In this document: positions 54,665-64,000 of the stretch, in pieces
Layout: every line of letters starts with the position of its first letter
Position numbering within the stretch: position 1 is the first letter of the stretch
Assembly (NCBI RefSeq): GCF_000963925.1
Contig: NZ_BAMV01000018.1
Location: 124,001-188,000, forward strand
Direction of reading: 5' to 3'
DNA from: Acetobacter cibinongensis
GTDB lineage: Bacteria; Pseudomonadota; Alphaproteobacteria; Acetobacterales; Acetobacteraceae
Length of the DNA stretch: 64,000 nt
The notes under the pieces: model-generated
Database searches by the model: none
Seen by the model: only the letters and a program-made list of their open reading frames with translations
What the model was told of the DNA's origin: nothing
Program-made: the position numbers and the translations under genes

Positions 54665-55186
54665 TCAGTGCTGAGACGCCGCTGGCTTCTGTTTACCATT
54701 CACCGTGCTGACAGATCCGTCTGGATGAATAAGGGTTACAGTCCCATCACCATTGGGAATTTCAATGGTTGAAGCATTGCCGCGTTTAGCACCGTATTTC
54801 CCCGCAGCATCAGGCTCGGCATCAGGGAGTTTACCGCTGGCAGGCTCTTTGTCCGCCTCGCCACCCAGCCCCATTTCTCCGCCGTCTGGCAGAATGCTTC
54901 CCGTATCTGCGCCACCGCCACCCAGCACGGTGCCAATACGGTCTTTTTCAACATCTTCCAGCGTAGGCAATGGCGCAGGTGGCCCCGGCCAGATATCCCC
55001 GCCTTGCGGGAGGATGGGCGTTTCAGCCGTGGAGTAGCCGTTGATGCGCCGCATATTCAGGTCAGAACCAGCGGGAGCGTTTGGGTTTTCACCGGGAAGG
55101 GATGCGGTGTCTGAAACGTATTTTCCAAAACCTGAGCATCCGCTCATCATAAGGCACGCTCCAAGAAGCGCTGCTTTCCGCATCAT
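54665..55186 (-). CDS. Small proline/glycine-rich lipoprotein of unknown function
   Basis: 173 residues. Signal and lipobox MRKAALLGACLMMSGCSGFG (MSGC) mark a lipoprotein. The mature part is low-complexity, rich in Gly, Pro, Asp and Ala, probably disordered (ILPQGGDIWPGPPAPLP, GGGGADTGSILPDGGEMG), with a short C-terminal stretch of predicted strands (VTLIHPDGSVSTVNGKQ). I recognise no family. It lies between moaD and pgsA in an otherwise conserved uvrC-pgsA-moaD-moaE order, with 170 bases upstream that contain no supported gene. Confidence 0.75.
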   Translation of the reverse strand: MMRKAALLGACLMMSGCSGFGKYVSDTASLPGENPNAPAGSDLNMRRINGYSTAETPILPQGGDIWPGPPAPLPTLEDVEKDRIGTVLGGGGADTGSILPDGGEMGLGGEADKEPASGKLPDAEPDAAGKYGAKRGNASTIEIPNGDGTVTLIHPDGSVSTVNGKQKPAASQH

Positions 55187-55356
55187 CTGACTGTGCTACC
55201 CTTCACTATTATGCAGGCGCTCAAGCCTTACCTGCCACGGCTACCATATCCCACTCTTACTACTCTAGGGTAAATACCGCTTTATCAGCCAGATACAAGA
55301 GACTGCACGCGTCCACGCTCATTTACGCTATAGGACTTACGCAAACCGTCACGCTC

Positions 55357-55926
55357 TTACAGTTCAACGTGACGCAAGCCAGTTGTCAGATAGTCCCACC
55401 CGGTAATAAGAGTGAGCACGGCTGAAATCCAAAGCAACACGGCACCAATAAGCGCCACAGGCAGCCAGGGCATACCCAGCAACATGCCCGTTCCATCCCC
55501 GGCCAGCAAAAAGCCAATTGCCGTCATCTGAAAACCGGTCTTCCATTTAGCAAGTCGCGTGACAGGCAGGCTGGCGCGCCGCTCTGCCAAATATTCCCGC
55601 ATACCGGATACCAGAATTTCCCGGCATAAAATAATGATTGCAGGCCACAGACTGTAATAAGGCAAGCGCAAAAGCCCTGCCAGCACCATAAGGCAGGCTC
55701 CGACCAGCAGCTTGTCTGCTATTGAATCGAACATGCGCCCAAAGTCTGAGAGCTGATGGCGGGATCGCGCCAGTTTGCCGTCAAAATAATCCGTAATACC
55801 CGCCAGAATAAACAGCACGCAGGCCGCAGCATCCGCTTGTGGCGTTCCCCATGCGGCAAAACCCACGACTATGGGGATAGCCACAATACGCGAAATAGTC
55901 AGAACATTCGGCAAATCTGTCAGCAT
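55357..55926 (-). CDS. pgsA: CDP-diacylglycerol-glycerol-3-phosphate 3-phosphatidyltransferase
   Basis: 189-residue integral membrane enzyme that makes phosphatidylglycerol phosphate. The CDP-alcohol phosphotransferase signature is complete: DG-x2-AR-x8-G-x3-D-x3-D (DGKLARSRHQLSDFGRMFDS, then IAD). Four or more membrane spans follow or flank it. It is 99 bases downstream of uvrC on the same strand, a pairing common in proteobacteria. Confidence 0.94.
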   Translation of the reverse strand: MLTDLPNVLTISRIVAIPIVVGFAAWGTPQADAAACVLFILAGITDYFDGKLARSRHQLSDFGRMFDSIADKLLVGACLMVLAGLLRLPYYSLWPAIIILCREILVSGMREYLAERRASLPVTRLAKWKTGFQMTAIGFLLAGDGTGMLLGMPWLPVALIGAVLLWISAVLTLITGWDYLTTGLRHVEL

Positions 55927-56025
55927 TGGCGGGAGCCTATCCTATTTTACGCGCTGCTGAAACGCTTTTAGCGCCCCTCTTTGATCCACTCACTTAGAAA
56001 TGCACCGCATTGCTGGTTTGGCACG

Positions 56026-57942
56026 TTAATCAGGCGTCCATCCGGGGTGAAAATGACCATAAATAGCCCGCGCTGTTTCCCGATTAATCCCAGATGCCGA
56101 TTCGAGTTCCGCCAACCCTGCCTGCTTCACACCCCGTGCAGAGCCAAAGGCATTCAAGAGTGCTTTTTTACGCGCTGGCCCAATGCCCGGCACCTCATCC
56201 AGTTCAGAGCGCACCAATGTTTTAGAACGCCCGGCGCGGTGTGTAGTGATTGCAAATCTGTGCGCTTCATCCCGCAAGCGCTGTAGGTAGTACAAAACAG
56301 GGTCTCGAGGGTCGAGTTGGAACGGCTCCTTGTTGTCCGTATAAAACCATTCCCGTCCGGCATCACGGTCTGGGCCTTTGGCAATACCAACAAGCTTCAC
56401 TCCGGTCACACCCAGATCATCCAACACGCCCCGAACGGCAGAATACTGGCCAGCGCCGCCGTCAATCAGCAACACATCCGGCCAGTTAGAGGTATCACCC
56501 TCTGCCGCCTCTTTAAGAGCACGCCCAAAGCGCCGCTCCAGAACTTCCCGCATCATGCCAAAGTCATCGCCGGGGGTAACGGGGCCTTTGATCGAGAACT
56601 TTCGGTAAGACCGGCGGTCAAACCCTTCTGCCCCACCAACAATCATGACCCCATAAGCATGAGACCCCATGATATGGCTGTTGTCATACACCTCTATACG
56701 TTGTGGCGGCTCTTCCAGATCAAACACCTTGGCCACACCGTCCAGCAGTCGGGCCTGCCCTGCACTTTCCGCCAGCTTTCTGTGCAGCGCATCGCGCGCA
56801 TTTGCTACGGCGTGGTCAAGCACATGCTTCTTCTCCCCCCGTTGCGGCGCAAGCACTTCAACTTTACGCCCACGCTTGAGGGACAAAGCCTCACTTAACA
56901 GACCCTCTTCAGAAAGGTCCTGATTCACCAGCACCTGCGCCGGACACGGTTTGTCATCGTAAAACTGCGCAATAAAGGCTGAGAGAATATCCCCAGCCTC
57001 TTCTTCCCGCGCATGGGCCGGGAAAAATGAGCGGTTGCCGTTATTACGCCCACCACGGATAAAAAAGACCTGAATGCAGGTCTGGCCAGCTTCCTGCCAG
57101 ATACCAAAAACATCGGCCTCATGCAGAGAAGACGGATTGATAACGCTGGATTCCTGCATTTGAGCCAAGGCACGGATGCGGTCCCGCAAAACGGCTGCCC
57201 GTTCAAAATCCATGGCCTCCGCAGCGCGGTGCATGGCGGTACTCATCTGCTCACGCAGTGCCATATCCTTACCAGTCAAAAACTCCCGCGCCTGCTCCAC
57301 CAGTTGCGCGTAGTCGGGCACGCTGATCCGCTCCACACAGGGAGCAGAACACCGCTTGATCTGATAAAGCAGGCAAGGCCTGACACGGCTGTTAAACACA
57401 GTATCCGTACAGGAGCGGAGCAGGAACACCCTCTGCAGAATATTCAGTGTCTGATTAACCGCCCAGGCTGACGCAAAAGGCCCCCACAGGCTTGCTCCCT
57501 TAACCGGTTTGCCCCGGTGCTTGGCAATTTGGGGGAAAGGGTGTGCATCGGTCATCATAAGCCACGGATAACTTTTGTCGTCCCGCAGCAAAATGTTGAA
57601 ACGCGGCTTCATGCGCTTGATGTAGTTGGCCTCAAGCAGCAGTGCCTCAGCCTCGGTATGGGTTGTTACAATCTCCATGGAGACCGTTTCAGACACCATA
57701 CGCCGCAGCCGCTCTGGCAGGCGGTTAACATGCGTGTAGGAGGTAACCCGTTTTTTAAGGGCTAACGCCTTCCCCACATACAGAACCTCGCCTTTCCCGC
57801 CGATCATCCGGTAAACGCCAGGGGAAAGCGGCATGGTCTTCAATGCCAGCCGGATTACCTCCACCCCTTTGAGGGGTGCGGTCATTGCCTGCTCCGTAGC
57901 AGCGCCTTCCGGCCCTGCTGTTGCAGGCCTGTCAGTCGTCAT
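56026..57942 (-). CDS. uvrC: UvrABC system protein C
   Basis: 638 residues. Nucleotide-excision-repair nuclease that cuts on both sides of a lesion. The N-terminal GIY-YIG-like domain is [20 protein letters not shown] (3' incision), with a UvrB-binding UVR motif around [20 protein letters not shown]. The C-terminal RNase H-like part includes [20 protein letters not shown] and [12 protein letters not shown], and a tandem HhH ends the protein ([18 protein letters not shown]). The ATG at 57942 was chosen over a GTG at 57975. About 250 bases upstream hold no supported gene. Confidence 0.96.
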   Translation of the reverse strand: MTTDRPATAGPEGAATEQAMTAPLKGVEVIRLALKTMPLSPGVYRMIGGKGEVLYVGKALALKKRVTSYTHVNRLPERLRRMVSETVSMEIVTTHTEAEALLLEANYIKRMKPRFNILLRDDKSYPWLMMTDAHPFPQIAKHRGKPVKGASLWGPFASAWAVNQTLNILQRVFLLRSCTDTVFNSRVRPCLLYQIKRCSAPCVERISVPDYAQLVEQAREFLTGKDMALREQMSTAMHRAAEAMDFERAAVLRDRIRALAQMQESSVINPSSLHEADVFGIWQEAGQTCIQVFFIRGGRNNGNRSFFPAHAREEEAGDILSAFIAQFYDDKPCPAQVLVNQDLSEEGLLSEALSLKRGRKVEVLAPQRGEKKHVLDHAVANARDALHRKLAESAGQARLLDGVAKVFDLEEPPQRIEVYDNSHIMGSHAYGVMIVGGAEGFDRRSYRKFSIKGPVTPGDDFGMMREVLERRFGRALKEAAEGDTSNWPDVLLIDGGAGQYSAVRGVLDDLGVTGVKLVGIAKGPDRDAGREWFYTDNKEPFQLDPRDPVLYYLQRLRDEAHRFAITTHRAGRSKTLVRSELDEVPGIGPARKKALLNAFGSARGVKQAGLAELESASGINRETARAIYGHFHPGWTPD

Positions 57943-58226
57943 GACACGTTCTTTCGACACAAAAATTTCATCCACCGTTTCTGTGGATAACGCTGTGGAA
58001 TACCCCCCTCAGCACCCCCAAAAATGGCAGATTTCTCCCCCCTTCCTCGTATTGCATATTTTTTAGCCATACAGAACAAGTGGTTGATTTTTAACGATTT
58101 TGACAAAGAACAGTTGCAAAGCCATCAGTCAATGCGAACTTTTTGTGACAGAATAAGGAAGTCAAGGGATGGAAGTGGACAAAAGTCCTAAAAATCCGTC
58201 CATGTTTCACACCGTCTTCTGCTCTC

Positions 58227-59291
58227 TTAGCCGGCCACGTCCTCCGCCGCTTTCAGAACCCGCAGGAAATTTCTGCCCCAGAAGGCGGCTATCTCGCTTT
58301 CACCGTAGCCACGGTTCATCAACTCCTGGGTCAGATGCACGCCCTGAGTAGCGTTCTCCCACCCCTCAATGGCACCGCCACCATCAAAGTCGGACGAGAT
58401 CCCGACATACGGCACGCCCAGGCGCTTCACCACGTAATCAATGTGGTCCACAAAGTCCGCCACGTTTGCGGTCCGCTTCCCCTCATCCGGTTTGGGCTTA
58501 AGGAACGCTGGCATGGCCGTAATCTGAATAACCCCACCGGCATCCTTCAGGGCGTCAAGCTGCTCGTCATCCAGATTACGCGGGTGGTCACACAATGTCC
58601 GCACGCAGGAGTGGCTGGCAACAATAGGGGCGCGGGACGCAGCCACAGCCTGCAACATGCTTTTTTTAGACGCATGGGAAACGTCCAGAACCAGACCGAG
58701 CCGGTTCATCTCCGCAATGGCGTCACGCCCCAAAGCAGAGAGACCTCCATGATTTTCCGGTTTGTCACCAAGGCTTGGGCGATGCACCGCAGCATCTGCC
58801 AGCACATTGTGCCCGTTATGGGTCAAGGTGACGTACCGCGCACCTTTGGCCCGAAACTGCCCAAGAAGGGCCAAGTCATCCCCCATAGCATAACCGTTTT
58901 CAACGGCCGGTATCACCGCCAGAACTCCATCCGTATGGGCTGTCAAAATTTCCTGCACGGTAGAACAGACACGCGCGGTCAGGCCATTATGTGTGCCCTG
59001 CATCTGGTTAATGACATCCAGCATGGCAAGGCACTGGCTCTGGGCTTCAGCGTGGCCTGCATCTGTTGTCGGGCCTTGCCCGATATAGGCCACAAAGCAC
59101 CCAGCAGACATGCCACCCCGATGCATTTTGGGCAGGTCAACGCGGCGCGCTGGCGTATCCTCAAACGCATCCTTCTGGTCCGGCCATGGAATATCAATAT
59201 GGCTGTCCAGTGTTAACAGCTTGGTATGCAGCGCCTGCGCTGCGGCAGAAACCGGGAACTGGCTCTCCTGAGCCGATGAAGAATGCGTCAT
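58227..59291 (-). CDS. Membrane dipeptidase (peptidase family M19)
   Basis: 354 residues. Zinc metallopeptidase related to renal dipeptidase. The HxD motif is LTLDSHIDIPWP, the bridging Glu is in IPAVENGYAM, and further metal or substrate residues lie in RYVTLTHNGHNVLAD, LGLVLDVSHASKKSML and IVASHSCVRTLCDHPRNLDD. It may cleave dipeptides including D-amino acid forms. No convincing signal peptide is seen, so it may be cytoplasmic. The ATG at 59291 was chosen over an upstream one. It is divergent from xth. Confidence 0.9.
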   Translation of the reverse strand: MTHSSSAQESQFPVSAAAQALHTKLLTLDSHIDIPWPDQKDAFEDTPARRVDLPKMHRGGMSAGCFVAYIGQGPTTDAGHAEAQSQCLAMLDVINQMQGTHNGLTARVCSTVQEILTAHTDGVLAVIPAVENGYAMGDDLALLGQFRAKGARYVTLTHNGHNVLADAAVHRPSLGDKPENHGGLSALGRDAIAEMNRLGLVLDVSHASKKSMLQAVAASRAPIVASHSCVRTLCDHPRNLDDEQLDALKDAGGVIQITAMPAFLKPKPDEGKRTANVADFVDHIDYVVKRLGVPYVGISSDFDGGGAIEGWENATQGVHLTQELMNRGYGESEIAAFWGRNFLRVLKAAEDVAG

Positions 59292-59413
59292 GCTGCAAAA
59301 ATGGTCCTGTCTGCTGTCATTGCAAGAGGTTGCGCCCAAGACTTCCTCCCTATCCCTCCCTTATGGGCCGAATTTTACTTGCTCCGCAAACCGGGATGGG
59401 TAATGCCCTAGCT

Positions 59414-60208
59414 ATGCGACTTGTAACGTGGAACATCAATTCCCTCCGCCTGCGTCTTCCTCACCTAGAAACGCTGGCCAGCACCCTCCGCCCGGATGTC
59501 ATCTGCCTGCAGGAAACCAAGGTCCCTGACCCTCTGTTTCCGGCGGAGGCATTGCGCGCTCTCGGTTATGAGCACCTGCATTACAAAGGCATGAAGAGCT
59601 ATAATGGCGTTGCCATTCTGTCCCGCTATCCGCTGACACCGCTTGACCGCCTGCCTGACTGGCACGGCAAGGAAGACTGCCGCCATGTGGGTGCTTTGGT
59701 GCACACACCGGGCGCGCCGGTTGAACTGCATGATTTTTATGTGCCTGCAGGTGGTGATGAACCTGACGTAACCATTAACCCCAAATTTGCCCATAAACTG
59801 GCTTTTGTGGAGGAAGTTACCGCGTGGTTTAAGAACCGCACACGGGAACGGACCATTCTTGTAGGGGACTTCAACATTGCGCCGCTGGAGCACGATGTCT
59901 GGAGCCACAAGCAGCTTCTCAAAATTGTCAGCCACACGCCGCCGGAAATTGAACGCCTGACCGCCTGGCAGAATGTTGGCTTTGTCGATGCCATGCGCCA
60001 CTTCGTGCCTGCTCATGAAAAACTTTATACATGGTGGTCTTACCGTAACCGGGACTGGAAAACATCCAACCGTGGCCGCCGACTGGACCATGTATGGGTC
60101 ACACCCGATCTGGTGCCCAGCCTCAGCACCATGACCGTACTGCGCGATGCACGCGACTGGACATCCCCTTCCGACCATGTGCCGGTGGCTGTGGATTTTA
60201 CGTTATAA
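59414..60208 (+). CDS. xth: Exodeoxyribonuclease III
   Basis: 264 residues. AP endonuclease and 3'-5' exonuclease of the EEP family. Motifs: LVTWNINSLRLRLPHLETLA, VICLQETKVPD, ILVGDFNIAPLEHDVW, and the end RGRRLDHVWVTPDL with SDHVPVAVDF. The ATG at 59414 gives the usual N-terminus MRLVTWNINS; upstream in-frame ATGs at 59396 and 59363 are alternatives. It is divergent from the dipeptidase gene and ends in a strong terminator. Confidence 0.94.
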   Translation: MRLVTWNINSLRLRLPHLETLASTLRPDVICLQETKVPDPLFPAEALRALGYEHLHYKGMKSYNGVAILSRYPLTPLDRLPDWHGKEDCRHVGALVHTPGAPVELHDFYVPAGGDEPDVTINPKFAHKLAFVEEVTAWFKNRTRERTILVGDFNIAPLEHDVWSHKQLLKIVSHTPPEIERLTAWQNVGFVDAMRHFVPAHEKLYTWWSYRNRDWKTSNRGRRLDHVWVTPDLVPSLSTMTVLRDARDWTSPSDHVPVAVDFTL

Positions 60209-60296
60209 CTAGCCCACCTACACGCCAGAGACTTTATTTCAGAACACTCTGAACATGATTGTGCAGGCGTCTAGAATAGTACTCAAAAACGTTATT

Positions 60297-60336
60297 AGGA
60301 ATAAGCCCTTCTCTTTCCGGGGCTTATTCCTTTTTT
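60297..60336 (+). terminator. Rho-independent terminator of xth
   Basis: AGGAATAAGCCC (60297-60308) and GGGCTTATTCCT (60320-60331) are perfect 12-base arms with an 11-base loop, followed by TTTTTT. It lies 88 bases past the xth stop. Confidence 0.93.
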
Positions 60337-60463
60337 GTGCCTATCATGATCACTATCTATGCTTGGCGCTTGATTTCGGAGCAATGGGAACCGCGCTTTC
60401 TAACCGGCACTGGTAAGGGCGAAGAGTTGACTCTCCAATAAGCCATACCCGCCCTCAACCGGG

Positions 60464-63400
60464 TCAGTATCTATGCTGCCACAAAAGGCCGACACTGCTA
60501 CCAGGGTCATTTTCTGGCGTTGTAAAGCCTGTCACGTTGCCGCCGGTACCCACTGTTGTGTTCAGTTTCAACTGTTTGGTCAGATCAACCTGAACCTGCG
60601 CCTGCGTACCAGAACCGGATGTGGCCTGCTTTGCGCCAACATACACACCCTTCATCACATATTTACCGGCTTCAACTGTGGTACCGCCATTCCCAACACC
60701 GGAACCACCACCAACAGCCAGACGGTCCAGACCAAGTGTTTTGCGGATGGCGCCCATGGGGTCGAAAGATGTTGCACCGGTCAAGGTTGCCAGAGCCGTA
60801 CCCAATTCCAGCATCTGCGTAGAGGACAGTGAGTGCACATCTGTCCCGAATAACAGCATGGCCAGCACCTGATCCTGCGGCAATGAGGGGTTGGATTCAA
60901 AGCTGATCTTGGGCTGGCTGGCATAGCCACCCACTTTCAGCATGGCCGTCTGCCCGTTGACCACGCGGTCCGCCTCAAAGGCCAGTGTCGGGTCAAGCTT
61001 ATGGCTTACGCCACTGCCATTAAATGCCACCCGCCCCTTGGTGAAGTTCAGCGAAATACCAGCAAGGTCAAAGTTACCGCGCTTCAGGTCAAAACCACCA
61101 CTCACCTGCGGTGCCTGCGCAGTCCCATCCACCTTCAGACGACCGGCCATCTCCGCGTCCAGACCGTGGCCCCGCACATAGAACTCACCTGGCGATGTCA
61201 CTTTCAAATTCAGGCCAATAACAGCTGCCTGCGCATTTGCCTCCGCCTGCTGCTTGGGGTCTGGCACCTTATCTCCCGGCCGCACCACGTCCAGCCGCGC
61301 AACAGACGATGGCAGAGAGTTGGGAATATTTATCTCAACCCGTTTCAGGGTGACATCCCCCGCAACGTCCATACGGGTTTTAACCTGCCCTTTAACCGTG
61401 ATGTCAGCATTCATAATTGCTGTCATCAGGTCACTAGCAACAGGGCGTGCCTTGTTTGCCGTCAGGTGCAAATCTATCGGCATGCCCGGTGCTGTCAGCC
61501 CCACGGAGCCTGTCACCCCCATAGTGCCTTCCCCCGCCTTGGCTGTCAGGGATTGCAGCACAACGGTATCTCGCTCACCCACAATCCGGCCGTTAATGGC
61601 GGAGAGATGAAAGCCCTGCGCAAAGTCCTGAATGTCTGCATTATGGAGGTCAACGGTACCAGTCACACTCGGTGCGGCGGCTGTGCCCGCAATTTGTAGG
61701 GCAAGCTGCACCTGCCCTTCTGCCTGCCGCGCCTGTGCCCCCAGAACACCGTTTGCAATAGACAAATCCAGATTACCATTAGCACGCAAACCAAGCGGGC
61801 CTGTGCTGGAAAGAGGGGCCTTGCCCGCTACAGTAAGGTTCAACTTTGGTCCGGCAGAGGCTTTTACATCCACCGTGGCGGATGTTCCCGCCAGATTGGC
61901 CAAGGCATCCAGAGACAGCGGAGGGATAGATGCAGCAGCCGAACTGCCCTGCAACCGCAGGCCCCGGCCCGTCAGTTTAGCCTGACCAGTTGGCTTATCC
62001 AGCGTACCAGCAACTTTTGCCTGTAGGCCAAGCGTACCCTGCGCCTTGAAGTCCGGCGCAAAAGGCCGTGCTAAAGCCGGAGTTACATGCTGAATATCTG
62101 CTGTAACCGCCAGAGTTGGTTTAATACGGCCCGCTACATCCAGGGTCGCGGGTTCAGCTCCTCTGGTAGCCACGGTGGCACGCAGGCGGTCAACGCCCAT
62201 GACATCCCCAAACGAAACCTGAGCAGGCGCAAGCAGCTTAAGCGTTTCTTCTTTGGCCGTTGCTGCAAGCTTTTGCACCTTCACCTGCTTTGCAGGCAGG
62301 TTCAGCAACGCAGCCGTATCAAGAGACAATGGGCTACCTGACCAGGTTGCAGGGCCAACCAGCGCAGTAAGCTGCATGGCGTTATCTGGCCCTTTGGCGG
62401 TGACTTTAGCCTGCCCTGTTACGCCAGCGGCAGAAAGCCCCGCCAGCTTGAGCGTCAGGTCTGCATCCGGATGGGCTGCTGGATCAATCACTCTGCCACT
62501 CAGCGCCAAAGACCCTATTTTGGCTTGTGGCGTGGTAACATTACCATCCAATTTCAGGGCAACCTGCGGTTTCCCATTCACCTCTGTTGTGTGGACAGAC
62601 GCAGCCAGTGCCCCTGCTATCTGCTGCCCTATCATGTTTTTAAAATCGGCCAGCCTACCAATTTTGAGGTTCAGGTCCCCAAACGGCACCACCTCACCCT
62701 GACGGAGAGACAAAGCCCCTTCGCCCTGCAGGCTGTTCCAAGACAGTTTTTTCAGGTCGATCTGGCGCGCGCCTTTCGCATCCTGTGCAAAAGCTGCACT
62801 GAGCAAGAGGGGCGCTTTATCAACGGAGCCGTGCGCATCCAGCGTACCGGTGGGCGTTGAGGGCAGATGGCTGAGCGCTGCATCCAGCGCTATCGGCCCC
62901 TGCGGCATGGTTGCCGTACCCGGATCACCTTTAACATGCAGATTAGCCGCAAAATCCTGCATGGGGCCAGTGGCGTCCAGCGCCACGGTCACGCCCCCCC
63001 GCAGGCTAGGCAATGCTTTGCGCAGATCTGGCAAAGACAGGGTGGAAGACAGCGCCATGTCGTGACCTGTATTCACCTGCCCTTGTGCCGCCAGATGCAG
63101 GGCCTGCCCATCCAGCACAAATTTCTTCAGATCAATCTGTTGCCCATCTGCCTGAACAGGTGCTGGCTGCTGTTTTTCTGTGCCTTTTTTAGTTTTATCC
63201 GCCCCATGACCTTTCTTTTCCGGCAATGGTGTTTCAGGCTGCACAGGGGAGGCTGTGTGCGGAAAATAAGGGCGCAGGGTCGTTTCAAGCGCAAACGTCC
63301 CTTTTGGGCCAATCAGCCCCGCGGCCTGCGGCTGCCCGCCCGTAATGGCCAGCGTACCATCGGCGCTCACATGCGTGTCGCCCTCGGTTTTTTCTGGCAG

Positions 63401-64000
63401 GTCAAAGCGGGCGTTCATGGCCGCCTGCCCTTGCAACGGAGTATTCGCAGCCTGCCCTAGCGGCTTGAGATCTGGCAGCACAAGCGCGAGCGTCCCCCGC
63501 TGCGGGGCTGCACTTTGTATCTGGCCAGTCAGATGCAACAAGGGGTGTGATACATCCAGAACCAGCGGTTTACCCGGCCCTTGGGGCTTTAATGTTGCAT
63601 CCAGCGTCAACGGCGCGCTGGCAAGCAAGGTCGGCGCAGAGCCTGGTATGCGTATGCCATCCGCCGTCACCAGCAGGTGTAGCAGATCTTCCTGCCCAGC
63701 ATGGCCGCTCTGGCCGGTAAAGGCGGCTTTAAGGCGACCCACCTCCGCACCACTGGCGGCCAGACGGTCAATCTGGAGCGTGCCGGTCCCGTCAGGCGAG
63801 GCCATTTTGCCTTTAAGCTGCGCCACCAGATGAATGGCTCCCCATCCCATATCGGGCCGTAGCGCCAGTTGGGGCGAGTCAAGCTGGGCATTCAGTCCAC
63901 CAAGGCGCTGATCTATCAGGTCCAGCACACCCTGGGCTTTGGCTGTTACCGGGCCTGCATTCGCGGCAAACCCCAGAGCGGCTGCATTGGTAGGGCCTTT
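60464..64000 (-). CDS. tamB: TamB/AsmA-like translocation and assembly module protein, 5' part outside the window
   Basis: The reading frame is open from 60464 to the right edge, so at least 1178 C-terminal residues are present and the true start lies outside. The C-terminal ~330 residues form the TamB (DUF490) domain: VRGHGLDAEMAGRLKVDGTA, SGGFDLKRGNFDLAGISLNF, and FGTDVHSLSSTQMLELGTAL near the end. The long remainder is repetitive amphipathic beta structure typical of lipid-transferring bridge proteins. TamB works with TamA or BamA at the outer membrane; no tamA gene is in the window. A Lys-rich, Pro-rich insert lies around the PEKKGHGADKTKKGTEKQQ region. An upstream 255-base gap on the xth side holds only the xth terminator. 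Confidence 0.9.
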   Translation of the reverse strand, partial: KGPTNAAALGFAANAGPVTAKAQGVLDLIDQRLGGLNAQLDSPQLALRPDMGWGAIHLVAQLKGKMASPDGTGTLQIDRLAASGAEVGRLKAAFTGQSGHAGQEDLLHLLVTADGIRIPGSAPTLLASAPLTLDATLKPQGPGKPLVLDVSHPLLHLTGQIQSAAPQRGTLALVLPDLKPLGQAANTPLQGQAAMNARFDLPEKTEGDTHVSADGTLAITGGQPQAAGLIGPKGTFALETTLRPYFPHTASPVQPETPLPEKKGHGADKTKKGTEKQQPAPVQADGQQIDLKKFVLDGQALHLAAQGQVNTGHDMALSSTLSLPDLRKALPSLRGGVTVALDATGPMQDFAANLHVKGDPGTATMPQGPIALDAALSHLPSTPTGTLDAHGSVDKAPLLLSAAFAQDAKGARQIDLKKLSWNSLQGEGALSLRQGEVVPFGDLNLKIGRLADFKNMIGQQIAGALAASVHTTEVNGKPQVALKLDGNVTTPQAKIGSLALSGRVIDPAAHPDADLTLKLAGLSAAGVTGQAKVTAKGPDNAMQLTALVGPATWSGSPLSLDTAALLNLPAKQVKVQKLAATAKEETLKLLAPAQVSFGDVMGVDRLRATVATRGAEPATLDVAGRIKPTLAVTADIQHVTPALARPFAPDFKAQGTLGLQAKVAGTLDKPTGQAKLTGRGLRLQGSSAAASIPPLSLDALANLAGTSATVDVKASAGPKLNLTVAGKAPLSSTGPLGLRANGNLDLSIANGVLGAQARQAEGQVQLALQIAGTAAAPSVTGTVDLHNADIQDFAQGFHLSAINGRIVGERDTVVLQSLTAKAGEGTMGVTGSVGLTAPGMPIDLHLTANKARPVASDLMTAIMNADITVKGQVKTRMDVAGDVTLKRVEINIPNSLPSSVARLDVVRPGDKVPDPKQQAEANAQAAVIGLNLKVTSPGEFYVRGHGLDAEMAGRLKVDGTAQAPQVSGGFDLKRGNFDLAGISLNFTKGRVAFNGSGVSHKLDPTLAFEADRVVNGQTAMLKVGGYASQPKISFESNPSLPQDQVLAMLLFGTDVHSLSSTQMLELGTALATLTGATSFDPMGAIRKTLGLDRLAVGGGSGVGNGGTTVEAGKYVMKGVYVGAKQATSGSGTQAQVQVDLTKQLKLNTTVGTGGNVTGFTTPENDPGSSVGLLWQHRY

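Noticed and set aside
57976-58226. SOS box upstream of uvrC
   Set aside because: Several GTTC/GAAC tetramers occur, but none are spaced by 7 bases in the same orientation.
58335-59216. 293-codon open frame antisense to the M19 dipeptidase
   Set aside because: The dipeptidase frame has all metal-binding motifs; the antisense product has none and lacks a ribosome site.

Overview
The window reads as core chromosome of an alphaproteobacterium, most likely an acetic acid bacterium (Acetobacteraceae). This is inferred from an OprB-type sugar porin, a lexA promoter carrying the alphaproteobacterial GTTC-N7-GTTC type of SOS box, the aerobic cobaltochelatase pair CobS/CobT, DUF1178, DUF2147, DUF3429 and DUF4167 proteins, and alphaproteobacterial gene order (ubiG/lysC, sdhE-mfd/recG, uvrC-pgsA-moaD-moaE, eno-ftsB). 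Genes are densely packed on both strands. I found no insertion sequence, integrase, phage gene, rRNA or CRISPR array, and no gene that looks frameshifted. dacA (left) and tamB (right) run off the window. No gene-free stretch exceeds 300 bases; the longest, about 295 bases, lies between galU and tRNA-Leu.

1-8.2 kb is mostly cell envelope: a murein operon (mltB-rlpA-dacA); a DedA membrane protein translationally coupled to an unusual membrane-associated ATP-grasp protein; an APC amino acid permease; UppP; an MlaD-like protein; tRNA-Met(CAU); and a DUF4167 protein. 8.4-17.2 kb is a minus-strand run of translation, isoprenoid and shape genes (lysC, a nitronate-monooxygenase-like protein, rodZ, ispG, hisS, prfA, prmC). 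It is interrupted by one small exported-protein gene on the plus strand between prfA and prmC. 17.4-24.6 kb holds ubiG, a Tat-type lactonase, DUF2147, DUF1178, grxC, comF, a methyltransferase, moaA and galU. tRNA-Leu(GAG) follows with a long-stemmed terminator.

25-33.9 kb has lipB, a LolA-like lipoprotein, bolA, a J-domain protein, cobS-cobT, a PLP decarboxylase with a membrane transporter, and an unknown exported protein. 34-40 kb is DNA repair and recombination (mfd, sdhE, recG). 40-42.7 kb is the thiamine operon thiO-thiS-thiG-thiE. 42.8-50 kb has DUF3429, eno, ftsB, rpmG, moeA, an OprB porin and lexA. 49.3-53.9 kb is a biotin locus with a bioC-bioD fusion, a small esterase in the BioH position, bioF, and bioA transcribed divergently. 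53.9-58 kb has moaE, moaD, a lipoprotein, pgsA and uvrC. 58.2-64 kb has an M19 dipeptidase, exonuclease III and a large TamB protein.

Many genes supply cofactors (thiamine, biotin, lipoate, molybdopterin, cobalamin, ubiquinone) used by respiratory and oxidative enzymes; others build or recycle the envelope. No obvious new multi-gene system stands out. The most promising uncharacterised leads are the DedA/ATP-grasp pair, the insert between prfA and prmC, the BioCD fusion, the transporter/decarboxylase pair and the exported lactonase.
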